Shown piece by piece: positions 10,180 to 21,552 of a stretch of DNA of 64,000 bases (position 1 is its first letter; each line of letters begins with the position of its first letter). The position numbers and the translations under genes were made by a program. Location of the stretch: positions 14,694,001 through 14,758,000 of the forward strand of contig NC_057764.1 of NCBI RefSeq assembly GCF_010389155.1. The letters run 5' to 3'. The notes under the pieces were generated by a model. That model had not been told where the DNA came from and did no database searches. It was given only the letters and a program-made list of their open reading frames with translations. The DNA comes from Erigeron canadensis. Its lineage: Eukaryota; Streptophyta; Magnoliopsida; Asterales; Asteraceae.

Positions 10180-13100
10180 TCACTTCCTTTGTTGTCTTCT
10201 TCTTTTGCTCGCTCGTCTTTGCTTGTTCTTCTTTTTCTTGTATCTTTGAGCAGCATTCGAGGTCGATGGCTTATCAATCTTGGTACTCCAGAAGACTCTT
10301 TTCTTATAGCTGTTCCATGCGTCTTTCCAATATTTTTTCGGAATGAAATGGCAATTGTCACCTTCAGGACGTTCATCCGGCAATCTTATATTGTCTTGGA
10401 AATTCACAGGAGGAAGGTTATGAGGACCAAGTTCATGGCTAGGATTCCAAAGAACCCATGAACCTGTCTCGGTGTGAACGATTCCTTCCTTTGGCTTGGG
10501 AGATCTTGCAATGATGAGATCTCTTATCTTTTGACGCATTTCAAGTGTTTTCTCTTATACATCTTATATGATCTGCTCTTTGAGACTTGATGTTTTCCTC
10601 TTCTTCATTGTCATAATCTTCATCAATTGCACACAGAATGTACAGGCAATAGTTCAAAGTACCATCTGAATATTTGGGAAAATCAGAAGCACGAATGAAG
10701 ATCTTTCTCTTGAGTCAATTAATGAAGACAAATCCATCCAAGTCTTCAATTGGATCTCCAACCTGATATGAATCTAGCTCATAACCTCCGGCTCTTTGAT
10801 TTGGTCTTGTGAGGTTAATCCTGCTAGTTCTTCTCTCCAAACCAATTTGAAAGTCATTGAACTCATAGAGTCTGATCAATGCTTGAATGTGGATCTTCAA
10901 TGCTTCATAGGCTTGGAGTTGATCGGGAGTCTTGATGATCAAATAAGTATATTGATTGTAGAGGAAGAGGATGTCGGAGATCATCAAATGCTGAAAATAT
11001 TCTTCTTGCACCATGTAAACATTACCATCAGCACGTCGAACCTTGAATCGAACCAGTCTCATGTTAGGTGCTCTTTGAGGAACAAACAACTCTAGAACTT
11101 TGGTGATTGGAATTTTAAACTGCCGATGCCACCATTCAGATCTCACAGAACTTTCTGTATTCATCAACTCCATGTAAGCATCTCTTTGACCTTGATGTCT
11201 AAATAGAAAGAATGCTCTCAATCGGTTCAAAGTCATGTTGACTCTTTCCTTAGATGAGCAGTAGATTTGGAAAGCTCTTTCTTCAAGGTATCTTGCTCTA
11301 CATACAATCTCTTCAGGTCTCGTGTTCAAATCCAAGATCTGTTCATAATTCTCAGAAAAATAACCCTCATTGATCCGCCAAATTTTATCTCTTGGGATCC
11401 TTGGATGTCTACCTCCTTGTCCAAGTTCAACGGGAGTCTCAAGATTCTCTGGGTTTTTCAGATGATAGACAATCTCTTCAAATGTATCTTTTCTGTATTC
11501 TTCTTGAGATGTATGCTGAGATTTAGGAATAGCTTCACTTGCTGGAGTATCATCAAGATCATCAGAATCACTAGACTCATCATCAGTAGCATCTCCGGGT
11601 AAGAATGGATCAGGATCACTTGACTTGTGAGAACTTGATGTTGAATAATAATGTGAAATGTGTCTAACAAGCAGAGGTAAATCATCCGAATCTAATTCAA
11701 GAACATGAGATGATGAAGCTTGAGTCTGATTTTGGTCGGTTTGATCTTGAATTACTTCTTGAATATTTTCTTCTTCACCACTTTGATCTTGTGTTTCATG
11801 ACCCTCTCTAATATCTCGAACATTCTCCCCCTCGGGTTGATCATCAGGATCTTGATCATCCTGACTCCTTGAGATATTAGCCAGTCGACATTGCTGGTCA
11901 AGTTCTTGGATTCTTTTCTGAAGAGCTTCTTTTTCAGCTTGATTTTCTTGTTTAGTAGCTGAAAATGACATATAAGCAAGTAGAGATTGAAAGATGGATC
12001 GTTTGTGAGACGTGAGATGTGGTTCTTCAGATCTCAACCGATGCATGAGTGCAACAATGAGAGTATCGGTTGGCAAACCACTTGTGGCAATTCTTTTCGG
12101 CGAGCAATCACTTAAATATTCATCAGAATCAGAAGAACTGGAAGAATGATGCGGTGAACTAGGATCGGGGAATGATTGAGTAATTGGTGTTATTGTTGTT
12201 GTCGGTGAAACAGTTGGAATTATTGGTGTTATTTGAATTGGTGTGGATGGAATTGTTGTTGTTGTTTGAATAGTCGATGGTTTTGGTGTTACACGGGGTG
12301 GTATTGAAGATGCTACTGGAGTACCAATACGTAAAGCACCTCCAGTATGCAATCTTGGCGATGGTGAACTTGTTTCTGTTGCGGGAAGTTTTCCGGTTAT
12401 GATATTTCTTGAAATAAGTAATGCACTCCTTTGTCCTTCTTCAACTCCTTCAACAAAATGAGATAACAATCTTTGAGCTTCAATAGGTAATGGAATAGCA
12501 GAATCTGGCATATCAGTAGTCTCAAGTGATTCTACTGAGTGACACGAAGACATCATTACTGTCTCAGGATTTCCTGTTGGTTCCAAAGTATGAACAACAG
12601 TTGATGATTCGGCTTCACAACCAGAATCCTTAGGGCAATGAAGGTAAATAACTCCGGAGTCACTTAGACTTACCATTATGCCTAAAGCACGAAGAGCTGA
12701 CGCAACAGATTGAGCTCGAAGGAACTCAGACTGTCGCACAGCTGTTCTAGCTACTAAGGCACCTTCGTTCAAAGCTGGCGTGATGTTAACAATGGAAGGA
12801 CTTCCAATCAATCCCCGAGAGGGCACAATAGCCAATCTCTCTATGTTTGTTCCGGCAGCATCACGTGGATGTGCAAATGGTATCACAATTGGTGTCCTAA
12901 GGGGGGTACTACACACACGTGCAGAAATGAAGTTCAAGAGAGGAGTAGGTGTCTCTTGTGATTCAACATTCACAGACTCTGAAGGAGAATGGAATGGAGT
13001 ACATGGATTTTGCTCATGCAGAAATGAGACGTTAGTCTGTTGAGAGACTTCCGAATGGCTTGCGGAGGTTTGACCATGCGAGAGTTCGGAGCTCTCGTCT

Positions 13101-14869
13101 TCTATCCTAGGGCGAACCCGGCGTTGAAAAACGTTTGTAACTAAATGGAGGCCAACGTTTTCTTTTTGCCTTTCACCTAGCCCTAACCTCTCATCCTCTC
13201 TGGTATTTTCAGCCCCTCCCTCATTTCCTCCTTGTCCCTCCGGGATGTCCATGACATCATCTGCAAACATATTTGCATCATCAGAATCTGATTCATCAAC
13301 ACTTGAATCATTTGCATCTTCTTGTTCGGTTGTTTGAAATCGATCATATTCAAATCGAGATTTCTTAAATGTTTTGCGGATATTAACAGGAATTGATTTC
13401 ATTCGGCCTTGAAAATATGTCGGTTGAGGTGATCGAGGAAATGATTAAGATAAAGGAATTTGTGATACAACGGTTTGAGGTTGAGTGTGTTCCATTGTTG
13501 GTGGTACCGGTGAAATGATTTCTGGAAGTGGTAAAGACTGATGAATAGGTGTTGGAGGTATTTGAGGTGATTTTGGTGAAGATGGAGATGACGGTCTTTG
13601 TGGAGATGGTGTTTTGGGTGGTGATCGAATTGGCCTTGGAGACCCAGACACAGAAATTGTCTCCTCAGAAGATGTAGGAGAAGAAGGTTCAGCTGGAGCT
13701 TTTCTCTTGAGTTTCTTCGATGAACTCCCCTTCTTCTTCTTTTGATGCACTTTCTTACTAAACTTTAAAACAAAAATTTCTCCCTTCAATTTCCTTCTCT
13801 TTAACTTACTGAACTGGATTCACCCTCACTCTCTTTTTTTCTTCTCTTTGATCCCTCACTTGGTGACCTATGTACAGCTTGGGTAGGAACCGGGAGGCTT
13901 TCCGGTCCCAGAGCTGTTCTAATCCAGTCCAGATAAGCTATCTTATCATCATCAGAATCAGAAACCAAATCTAACAAGTACGGTGGAATCAAAAATGAAT
14001 AATCAGCAACTCCAGAATCTCTAACATGTTTGTAGTAATAGATGAAGACTTGAGTGTTATTACGAAGTCTTGGTATGCTTCGATCATGTCTAACTGCACT
14101 GTAGACCATTGCTGTAAGAAATCTTATGAAAAGAATATACTTCTTGGGAGCCGAGACTTTGCCATTAACCAAGATAATCAATTGGTCCCACAGAAGCTGA
14201 GCAATGTCGTAGTGTTTGTTGAAAACAACACCATAGAAGATATAAAGCATTGGCTGAGTCAAGTTATCCATCCCTCTTGTATATGGAGTTAAGCAGTTGC
14301 TGAGGATGGAATATACATAATACCATATCTTCGGTAGATTCTTCAACTTGAACTCTTTAGTCTTGGTTAATAGACCTTGATAACCAAGTGATATCAATGC
14401 AGCAAACATCTCTTCATTGGACTCGTATGTATCAAAATTAGCATGTCCATTTGAAGTTGCTTCAAGAAGTCTTAGTATTCTTCTAAAATCGTCAAGATTG
14501 AACTCAAACTCATATGATCTATCGCCAGAATTCAATTGATATTGAAAGTAGCCTTGACGACGGAGTTCAGGAGATTTAGCTTTGACTTTGGTTCTTGAGC
14601 TTGATGGATCTTGAGGTTGAACAAAAGTGATGGATCTCCACATATCAAACAGATAGACTTCAGCTAAGTCTTGATCAATTATAAGAGCATATGTGAGAGG
14701 ATGATGAAGAAAGATTCTTGGAACCATAGGGAATCCAGGAGCAACAAAAAGGATCACTTAGAGCTCTGTTATTTCTCATATTTCTTGTGTTGCCGGGTAC
14801 AAGAATTTCTTCAATGGATTCATTTAGAGCAATTTCTTCATCATGTTCAACTTGATCTTGATGTTCCAT
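10180..14869 (-). pseudogene. Captured ORF of element D: two-domain protein of unknown function
   Basis: Starts at an ATG at 14869 and shifts frame once near 14755. An N-terminal alpha-helical domain of about 250 residues follows (FLHHPLTYALIID, GYFQYQLNSGDRSYEF, YILFIRFLTAMV; to about 14000). A long low-complexity Pro/Ser/Thr- and acid-rich linker comes next (13880-11500), including VHRSPSEGSK and GNEGGAENTRE. The C-terminal domain (11480-10180) has WWHRQFKIPITKVLELFVPQ, YMVQEEYFQHLMISDI and a basic tail (RYKKKKNKQRRASKRRRQQR). It is also broken near 13790-13800 and 13405-13445, by a TGA at 10712-10714 and by a frameshift near 10545. Matching segments in the same order occur in element A2 (52513-56418) and at 21732-24127. 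I do not recognise the protein. It lies in the env position but shows no signal peptide or membrane segment. Confidence 0.7.
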
Positions 14870-17263
14870 TTTTTTTTTTTTGTTATTTTTCTGATTTTAA
14901 GATAGAAAACAGTTTAACGTACACATAAAGCAATGTTTGAATAGCAAATAACAAGTTTCATACAAGTGATTTATATAAAATACAAAGAGGTTCACAAAGG
15001 CGATCAACTCAGTGTATTCCAAATAAATAACTTGATATGATAAAATAAACACAGAATAGTTAGATATATATTTCCATATATAAACATAGTAAGGAAGTAC
15101 ACAAAGGCGTTCAATTCCTCATATTTTTATATATTTTCATATGTATATAACTTTGAAAATAAAGTAGAATCATATAAGTACACGATATTTGAGACTAGCA
15201 AGGAAGTACACAAAGGCGTTCAATTCCTTGTACTTCAAATATATTGCAATTATATGACAATACAAAGCACTTTGTCACACCACACAAAGAAATTTTAAAA
15301 AAAAAAAATTTTGAAAAATTTTCTAAGTATGGAAAACAAGGACGATCATGAAGAAGATCGTCCTGAGGTTGAACTCAAGACGATTATGAAAAGATCGTCT
15401 ACTCATTTCAAATGGTGAAAAACTTTAAGTATTGGAAAATAACACGTGGGACGATCTTGATGAAGATCGTCTTGACATTTGAAAAAAAATGTTAAGTCTT
15501 GAAAGAGCAGTGGGACGATCTAGTTAAGATCGTCTCAAAGTTTATGTATGAAAAGGTTTAAGTAAGGAAAGAAAAATGAGATGATCTTGGTGAAGATCGT
15601 CTTGAGGTTTGTTGTGTTGAAAAGTTTAAGTATGGAAAGGAAAAATGGGACGATCTTGGTGAAGATCGTCTTAAGGTAAACCTTTTAAAAACCTTTTGAA
15701 GTGAAGGATTATTGAGACGATCTTGACAAGATCGTCTTGGAAATCAAGTGATAAAACACTTCACTTCTCTTTTGAAAAATTCTAATACTTAGAAATATAA
15801 ATGGAAATTATGTCAATTCCAGAAAAATTGAGCATAATCTCCCCTTATATATGAAAGTATTAGTTTTGAGCAAAACCAATCCCTTACGAGATCAGTTACC
15901 CATTCAATTGAATGTCAAAAAATAATCATCAACCACACAGCGTACAGACCCTAAGACGATCCTGACAAGATCGTCTTGGTCTTGGTCTCAGGGGTTTATA
16001 AGGAAAATACATGAATGTGGAACTAAGACGGTCTTGGCAAGATCGTCTTATTTCCAAGTCGTTTTGGAACCAAGACGATCTTGGACAAGATCGTCTCAGA
16101 ACCAACCCAATCTTGAAACTAAAACGATCCTTAAACAGAATCGTCCTATTTCCAATCAGTTAACACAAATCACAACCTTTATCACTAAATGATTCTTATT
16201 ACCTTCTAAGCATATCATAAACTCATATTTGAATCATTTCTACCGAAATCTAACTACTCATAACACATAAATCAACAAAAAAACCAAGAACGATTTAAAG
16301 ATCGTCCTAGGTCGTCTTCTTCATAATAACAGAGTAGCAGGTTTTTTGAATTTTCAAAAACACAATTTTAGGCATTTAAACATGTAAAAATCATATACAC
16401 ATAACTTAAACATGCTTCTAAATCATTCCAATATCACGGAAACATTAACAGATGCATAGAATTCAAAATAAATTGAAAAAATGAGATCTATATTCAAGTT
16501 CGAATTCCTACCTGAAGATGTAATCTGATGATAATGATATTATGAAATGAAACGATCAGCAAGAAAATAGCAACACAACCCTTATTTTTGTTTCAATGAT
16601 CAGCTAAAAAGATTTTGAGGTGATTTTGAGAGAGAGAGAGAGAGACTGTGTGTATGTGTGTGTTTTTATGGGAAAATGGAATGAAAAGGAAAAAGTAAGA
16701 AAAAAAAATTCCCTCCTTCTTGTTAAAGAAGAAAAAACAGATCGGGTCGGTTGGTCAACTGGGTATGGATTGGTCAATCAAGGTTTTGGGCCGTTTTGAA
16801 AAGAAATGGGCTCAAAGAAAGAAAGGAAAAAAAATTAATTGGGCTTAACAAAAATTTGGCTAAAATAGGCTTATGAGCTTGAGTTAAACAAATCAAAACA
16901 AAACAAACAACAAAAAAAAAAATAATTTTTTATTTTCTAAAATTTAGCAATAAGTTTCTCTTCAAATAGTGCAAATACACAAACTCCCCCTAGAATCATG
17001 AATTATTCTTTTTCTCCCCCTCAAACATTGCATGATATATAAGCACATTGTACATAAGCATAGCATCAATATTTGACAGATAATGAATGAAAGAGAAAGA
17101 GAGGAAGAATTTGTACAAAACATTCAGAGGCAAGTAAGTGCATTGGTAATGAGCACTTATTTGAGATTGTTTCTTTGAAAAGAAACTTATTCCAGGATCA
17201 TGTGTTGAATGTAATCCAAGATAGGAACACTAAACACAGACCTTTATTACCTGCAAAACAAAA
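14870..17263 (-). other. Spacer of element D between gag and the captured ORF
   Basis: No coding frame is supported in 2.4 kb. In minus-strand order it has two GGGGGAG tracts (16984-17026), TGGGCC/TGGGCT boxes (16789-16855), a CT repeat (16629-16646), the hairpin array (separate entry), one copy of the GGGTAACT...TTTTGCTCA motif (15866-15902) and three copies of GAACGCCTTTGTGTACTTCC-like sequence (about 14994, 15095, 15204) in a loose tandem array of about 110 bp. The polypurine and GAACGCC motifs also occur behind pol in element B, which suggests that pol was lost from a B-like ancestor here. Confidence 0.6.
15341..16309. repeat. Array of twelve GACGATCTT...AAGATCGTC hairpins
   Basis: Inverted repeats start at about 15341, 15379, 15449, 15512, 15579, 15648, 15715, 15953, 16024, 16072, 16122 and 16287. 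Consensus RGACGATCTTgatgAAGATCGTC, with 8-11-bp arms and 3-6-nt loops of varying sequence. Spacing is irregular (about 40-130 bp, with one longer gap), so these are dispersed hairpins rather than a simple satellite. Each would fold in RNA or as a cruciform. Confidence 0.85.
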
Positions 17264-19990
17264 TTAAGTTTGTTTTGGTACCCACTTTTGAATGGGTCCT
17301 ATTGGGTTAGAGGACACATTCAAGGTATACAAACTGGGTTTCCGAACAAGAGGTTTATTCTTAAAATTCATCACAATCCCATTAAAATCAACAATCAATG
17401 GTTTAGAAATCACAGTAGAAGATTTAGAATTTATTACAGACCATGGTTTAGCTAAATTACTCAAATTTGAATCAAATTTCCCATTAGGAACTTTATTCTT
17501 ATAATCATTAGCTATCCAACTTCTTCTAACTGGTGATTTAACAGACACTTGTGTTTTAGCATAGCTAGTAGATTTTATCAATGATGATTTAGGAATCCAC
17601 TTATGGTTACTAGCTAAACTCTTTTCTCCTGTAACAAATAAATTCTTAGAATTAGTTCGAGGAGTTAAAAACACATTTTGATTGTTGGTTTTCTTGGAAG
17701 ATTTGATGTCCCGTTTCTTTGGGGTTCCAATCGTGAACCAACCATACTGATCTCTATATCTGGTTTTACCATTAGATGTATCTTTGATTAGAAAAACTTT
17801 GTTAGACTTTGACATCTTAGGTAAAGAACTAGATTGAGAGTTAGCTTTAGGAGCAGAGGTTCTAGAAACAGATGAAGTATCAACCTTGTTCTTTGAGGTA
17901 GTTGGAATGGGTTTTTTTACCTTTGACAGCTGGTGCATGCTGACCTTTGGGTGAATAAAATGAAGTTGGAGCAATCTTGGATTTAGATTCCTTCTTTGGT
18001 GCAACTTTAGGCTTTTTTGGTGACAGTTTTTCAAGTTCTTTTTCAACTTCCGGTGCAAAAACATGATCAGTTTCCAAAAACTTATCAAGTTCTTCAACAG
18101 TAAAATCTAGAACTTTTATTTGAACTTCTAGTTTGAAAACAGTTTTGTTTGTGTTTTCAATTAATGCCTTTGCTTTAGCCTTAAGATCTTTAGGAGTCTC
18201 AATCTTTTGCTCTAAGTTCACTCTATTTTGGTCAACAGGGACGGTCATTGGGGTATCAAAAGAAAGTATCTTCTTGACAGAAGCAAGATTTTTTGCTTTC
18301 AAAGTTTGAACTTTCTCTTCAATTTGGAAGAATGATGATAGCATTGAGGTAGACATATTATGAATCTCTTGAGGAGAAATGCTATTACCCTGCATATCTT
18401 TAGAATTCTCACACCCATGGGATGGTGTGGAGCAATAAACAGAATCAAGATCATGCAATATTTGGGTAGGGGTAGTCTCACTTACCTTTGGAGAATGATC
18501 TTGAGTTTTCAGATGTTCAATGACTTTTTGTTGAGACTCAATCTTTTGTTTTAAACCTTCAATTTCTTTTTCCAATATGATAGTTGGAATATAAGCTCTT
18601 TGTGAAATTGGTTTTGAACAAACTTTTTGAGAATCATTTTCAGGAATTGAAATGCTGTCTATTTCTTCTAACTCATAGATGGATCTTTTATGAGTTTTCT
18701 TGTATGTGTCATTAATAGCAACATAATCAATCTGAATTGGTTTTGGTCTTTCAACATCATCTGACTCAAAGTCATCCTCAGATGGTCTGATGAATTCTTG
18801 AATCATGCCAAGTCTAAGACATTTTTCATCATAAAGTGGACCAAGGTCTTCTTTTCGGATTTTTTCCAAGTGTGCTGGGTTCTCATAACCAAACCAAGAA
18901 GAAGTTCTGATCTATCAATCTTTGACTTGCTATAATAAGCAGTGAAATTCAGAAGAGGGTTTTGTTCAATTTTATAGATTTTTTCTTGATAGAACAAAAC
19001 ATTTGCTTTCAACTCCTCAACCTATTTTTGAAGAGTTTCAATTTCAACTCCTTTGAGAAAACAAGTACTGTTTAGATCAGAAATCTGTCTTTCATGTTTT
19101 TCACAGTTGGGTCTAAAATCTTTCATTTTATTGGTGAGAAACTCAACATCAGCTTGTCTTACATTTGCTGTTATCCACTCATTGGTTTTCTCAAGCTTTA
19201 GGGTCTAAATGGTCTACTTGAGTGAATGGACAGTCTCTTCAAGGTCTTGACATTTGTTAGTCAAATGAGCATTGGGAGAAACAACTTGAGAACTGTTACT
19301 AGACAAATGCATTTCTTTTAAAGAATCATAGTTTACTTTGAGAGCTTCATGAGCTATTGAGAGTTCTGAAAAATTTTCATTGATTTTATCAAGCTCTTGT
19401 ATAGCCATTTTCAAATTGTTTTTCAAAGTAAGATTTTGCTTTCTCAAAGCAGTAGCAGTTGTTTGGATAGACAAGAAATCATCTTTGTCAATGAATTCTA
19501 CCTCACTTGTTGTTGATTGTGAAGTGAATGGTGAAGTAATGATTGTTGGAGTGACAGATGTCATCAAGCATGTAGGATCTTCAGAATCAGCAAACTTTGT
19601 CAATTCATCCCATATCTCTTTGACACTATGATCATGATTAACAGCAGAGAAAATCTCATCAGGAAGAGATTGATAGATATAGGATCTAGCTTGCTTGTCA
19701 GCTTGAATTCTTGCTTTTTGACTATCTATCAGTTGTTCAGTTGTAAGAAGAACTCCATTGGGATGTTTGAATTGAACTAGACCTTCAAGAATTGATTTTC
19801 TAATGAAGACACCATTTGGTTTGGTATCAAGAAAATCCATGAATTCATTTTGCCACTTGGCATAGGAATCTTTATGAAGAATTGGAGGCCTGATGACTGA
19901 CATCATTGGATCAATGTTGATTGTTGTCGTTGAATTGAAAGGACAATGATTTGAAGTTTGTTTTTGTTGTTTTTGAATTTTGGAAGACAA
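17264..19990 (-). pseudogene. Truncated gag and post-gag region of element D
   Basis: The N-terminal gag part begins at 19990 (PPILHKDSYAKWQNEFMDFL, SLPDEIFSAVNHDHSVKEIW) and aligns by eye with the gag of element B. It stops near KFADSEDPT: the second half of the capsid domain and the CCHC zinc knuckle present in B are missing. What follows matches B's post-gag region: a coiled-coil (19450-18900), KIEQNPLLNFTAYYSKSKID, KCLRLGMIQEFIRPSEDD, GKTRYRDQYGWFTIG and a final PIQKWVPKQT before the stop at 17264. Stops or frameshifts occur near 19205, 19022 and 18870. In B the KWVP motif marks the gag/pol junction; in D pol is absent after it. Without a zinc knuckle this Gag would be expected to bind RNA poorly. 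Confidence 0.85.
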
Positions 19991-21029
19991 TACGATCTTG
20001 TTGAGATCGTTTTAGGAAGAAAAAAAAGAACTAGAACGGTCTTGATGAGATCGTTCTAAAGATGTGATGAAAATATTCTAAGTATGGAAGAAAAAGAGGT
20101 AAGACTGTCTTGATGAAGATCGTCTTAGGAAAAGAAAATAAGACAGTCTTGAGGAGATCGTCTTAGGAAAGTTTTATTTAGACAAAATAACGAAACGATT
20201 TTAGGAATGTTGAGCAAAACCAATCTCAAAGAGATTAGCTACCCAAGGAAGTGTGTGATTCCCAATCACAACAACTTCAAATGTTTAATTCACTACACAC
20301 AGTTCACACAGAACCACAAATGCTAGGACGATCTTGAGGAAGATCGTCTTAACAACAATGTCAGAAAAATACTAGGACGATCTTGAAACGAGATCGTCTT
20401 AGAGTCAACTTTGGGAAACGATCTTTTGGAGATCATCTTGGGGAAAAATGGATTTTCGAAGATCGTTTCGATGAAATTAGTCGAACAAATCACCAATTTG
20501 CTTGTATCTCACTCAATTTTGAGAGTTAGAACTCGATCCAAACACAGAAATGCTCAGATTTCAACTGCGCACAACCCTAACAACAAAATTATAGCTCAAA
20601 TCAACTCAAACTGAAAATTCAAAATTATAGCTCAACTTTCCAAAAATTTTGGATTATGATCAAAACAATGAATTGGATTCTGAAACTTGACAGGATGATT
20701 TTTGAGAAGATTTGGAATGTATCTGTGATCAAAAACAAAACAATTGAGTGATAATCGATGGTGAATTTGTGAAAAACACAGACGGTTTTGGTGATGAACA
20801 TAAAAACTGATAAATTGATCGAAATTCTCTGAAATATGTATGAATTTTCACAATGATATATCAATAGACTCGTAATCAAATTTCTGATCGAGCGGTGAAC
20901 AAAATTCAGCTTGAAATTAACCGAATCAAAATCCCACAGAATGTTTGTAGGACGGTCTTGAGAGAAAATTTAGATTTTAATGAACTTAGCATAAAATTGA
21001 GCAATGGATCTTCAACAGATTGTTGTTTT
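19991..21029 (-). repeat. Leader of element D with hairpin motifs
   Basis: About 1 kb of untranslated leader between primer-binding site and gag. Seven inverted repeats of the ACGATCTTgatgAGATCGT type occur between 19989 and 20445, followed by one more half-site at 20458. One copy of the GGGTAGCT...GATTGGTTTTGCTCA motif (20210-20245) contains AATCTC/GAGATT as a small stem. The part nearer the LTR (20500-21029) is AT-rich with no clear feature. The motifs match those in the spacer of D and the leader of B. Confidence 0.75.
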
Positions 21030-21043
21030 GCTCTGATACCAAA
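21030..21043 (-). other. Primer-binding site of element D
   Basis: Minus-strand TTTGGTATCAGAGC directly follows the 5' LTR and contains the TGGTATCAGAGC complementary to plant initiator tRNA-Met, as is usual for copia elements. Confidence 0.9.
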
Positions 21044-21324
21044 TGTAAAATGATGCTAAATTCGTGTTTTGGTGCGGAAGAACGGTGATTATCAATGGCA
21101 GTTTGTGTGTGTGTTGAGAGAGAAAAGTGTTAGAGGGAAAGATGATTTCAATTAAGAATGTATTTTTTTTTGTTACAGCTTGATCACCAAAAGTTATATG
21201 GAATGTAGGATTGAGGGGTTTATATACTCCTAGCAAATTACAAAAGCTCTCCCTCAACCTTACAATAGTTACACAAACATACAAAGTTAAGAAATACAAC
21301 TAAGCACTATTTGTATTTCTAACA
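21044..21324 (-). repeat. 5' LTR of element D
   Basis: 281 bp with ends TGTTAG...TTTACA in minus-strand sense and a TATATAAA box at about 21219-21226. It is followed by target duplication gagtt at 21325-21329. Confidence 0.92.
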
Positions 21325-21329
21325 GAGTT

Positions 21330-21552
21330 TAGTGCTCCTTTATTTATTGTCAGACTTTAAGGCTACATGCCTTGGATTATTTCCTTATGGACTTGGTTGT
21401 ATTAAGCTATTTTAGCACTGTAATGACTTTGAACTCATGTTCTTGGGAATATACTTATTATATCCAATTTCATTTAGCAGTATCTATGTAATTCCATGTC
21501 GTGCTGTACTTTTCATGACACCTCATGTTTCCACCAACGATGGGGTGTTACA
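21330..21552 (+). repeat. Gypsy LTR 'E', right part
   Basis: Continues LTR E across element D and ends in GGGGTGTTACA at 21552, the same terminus as the Tekay LTR at 3891 and LTR F at 57876. The sequence that follows belongs to another element, so no interior of E is present on this side. Confidence 0.6.

Larger units (their letters stand above)
9857..21324 (-). mobile_element. Non-autonomous copia element D with captured ORF
   Basis: A structurally complete LTR retrotransposon of 11.5 kb. Its LTRs are at 9857-10149 and 21044-21324, it has a primer-binding site for initiator tRNA-Met and a polypurine tract, and it is flanked by the 5-bp duplication gagtt (9852-9856 and 21325-21329). Minus-strand order is 5' LTR, hairpin-rich leader, truncated gag with coiled-coil post-gag region, spacer with a second hairpin array, a large ORF of unknown function, PPT and 3' LTR. 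Protease, integrase, reverse transcriptase and RNase H are absent, so it must have been copied with proteins supplied by a relative. Element B has a closely related gag and post-gag region. It interrupts gypsy LTR E. Confidence 0.92.

Noticed and set aside
10162..10461. Plus-strand 99-codon frame (and other plus frames inside 10.1-14.9 kb)
   Set aside because: Shadow of the minus-strand captured ORF; composition mirrors that protein and there are no independent features.
10180..14869. Retroviral-type envelope protein
   Set aside because: The ORF is in the env position, but I see no signal peptide, transmembrane helix or furin-like site; it is better left as a captured protein of unknown function.
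15341..16309. CRISPR array
   Set aside because: Units are self-complementary, vary in sequence and are irregularly spaced, with no cas genes. This is plant retrotransposon DNA.
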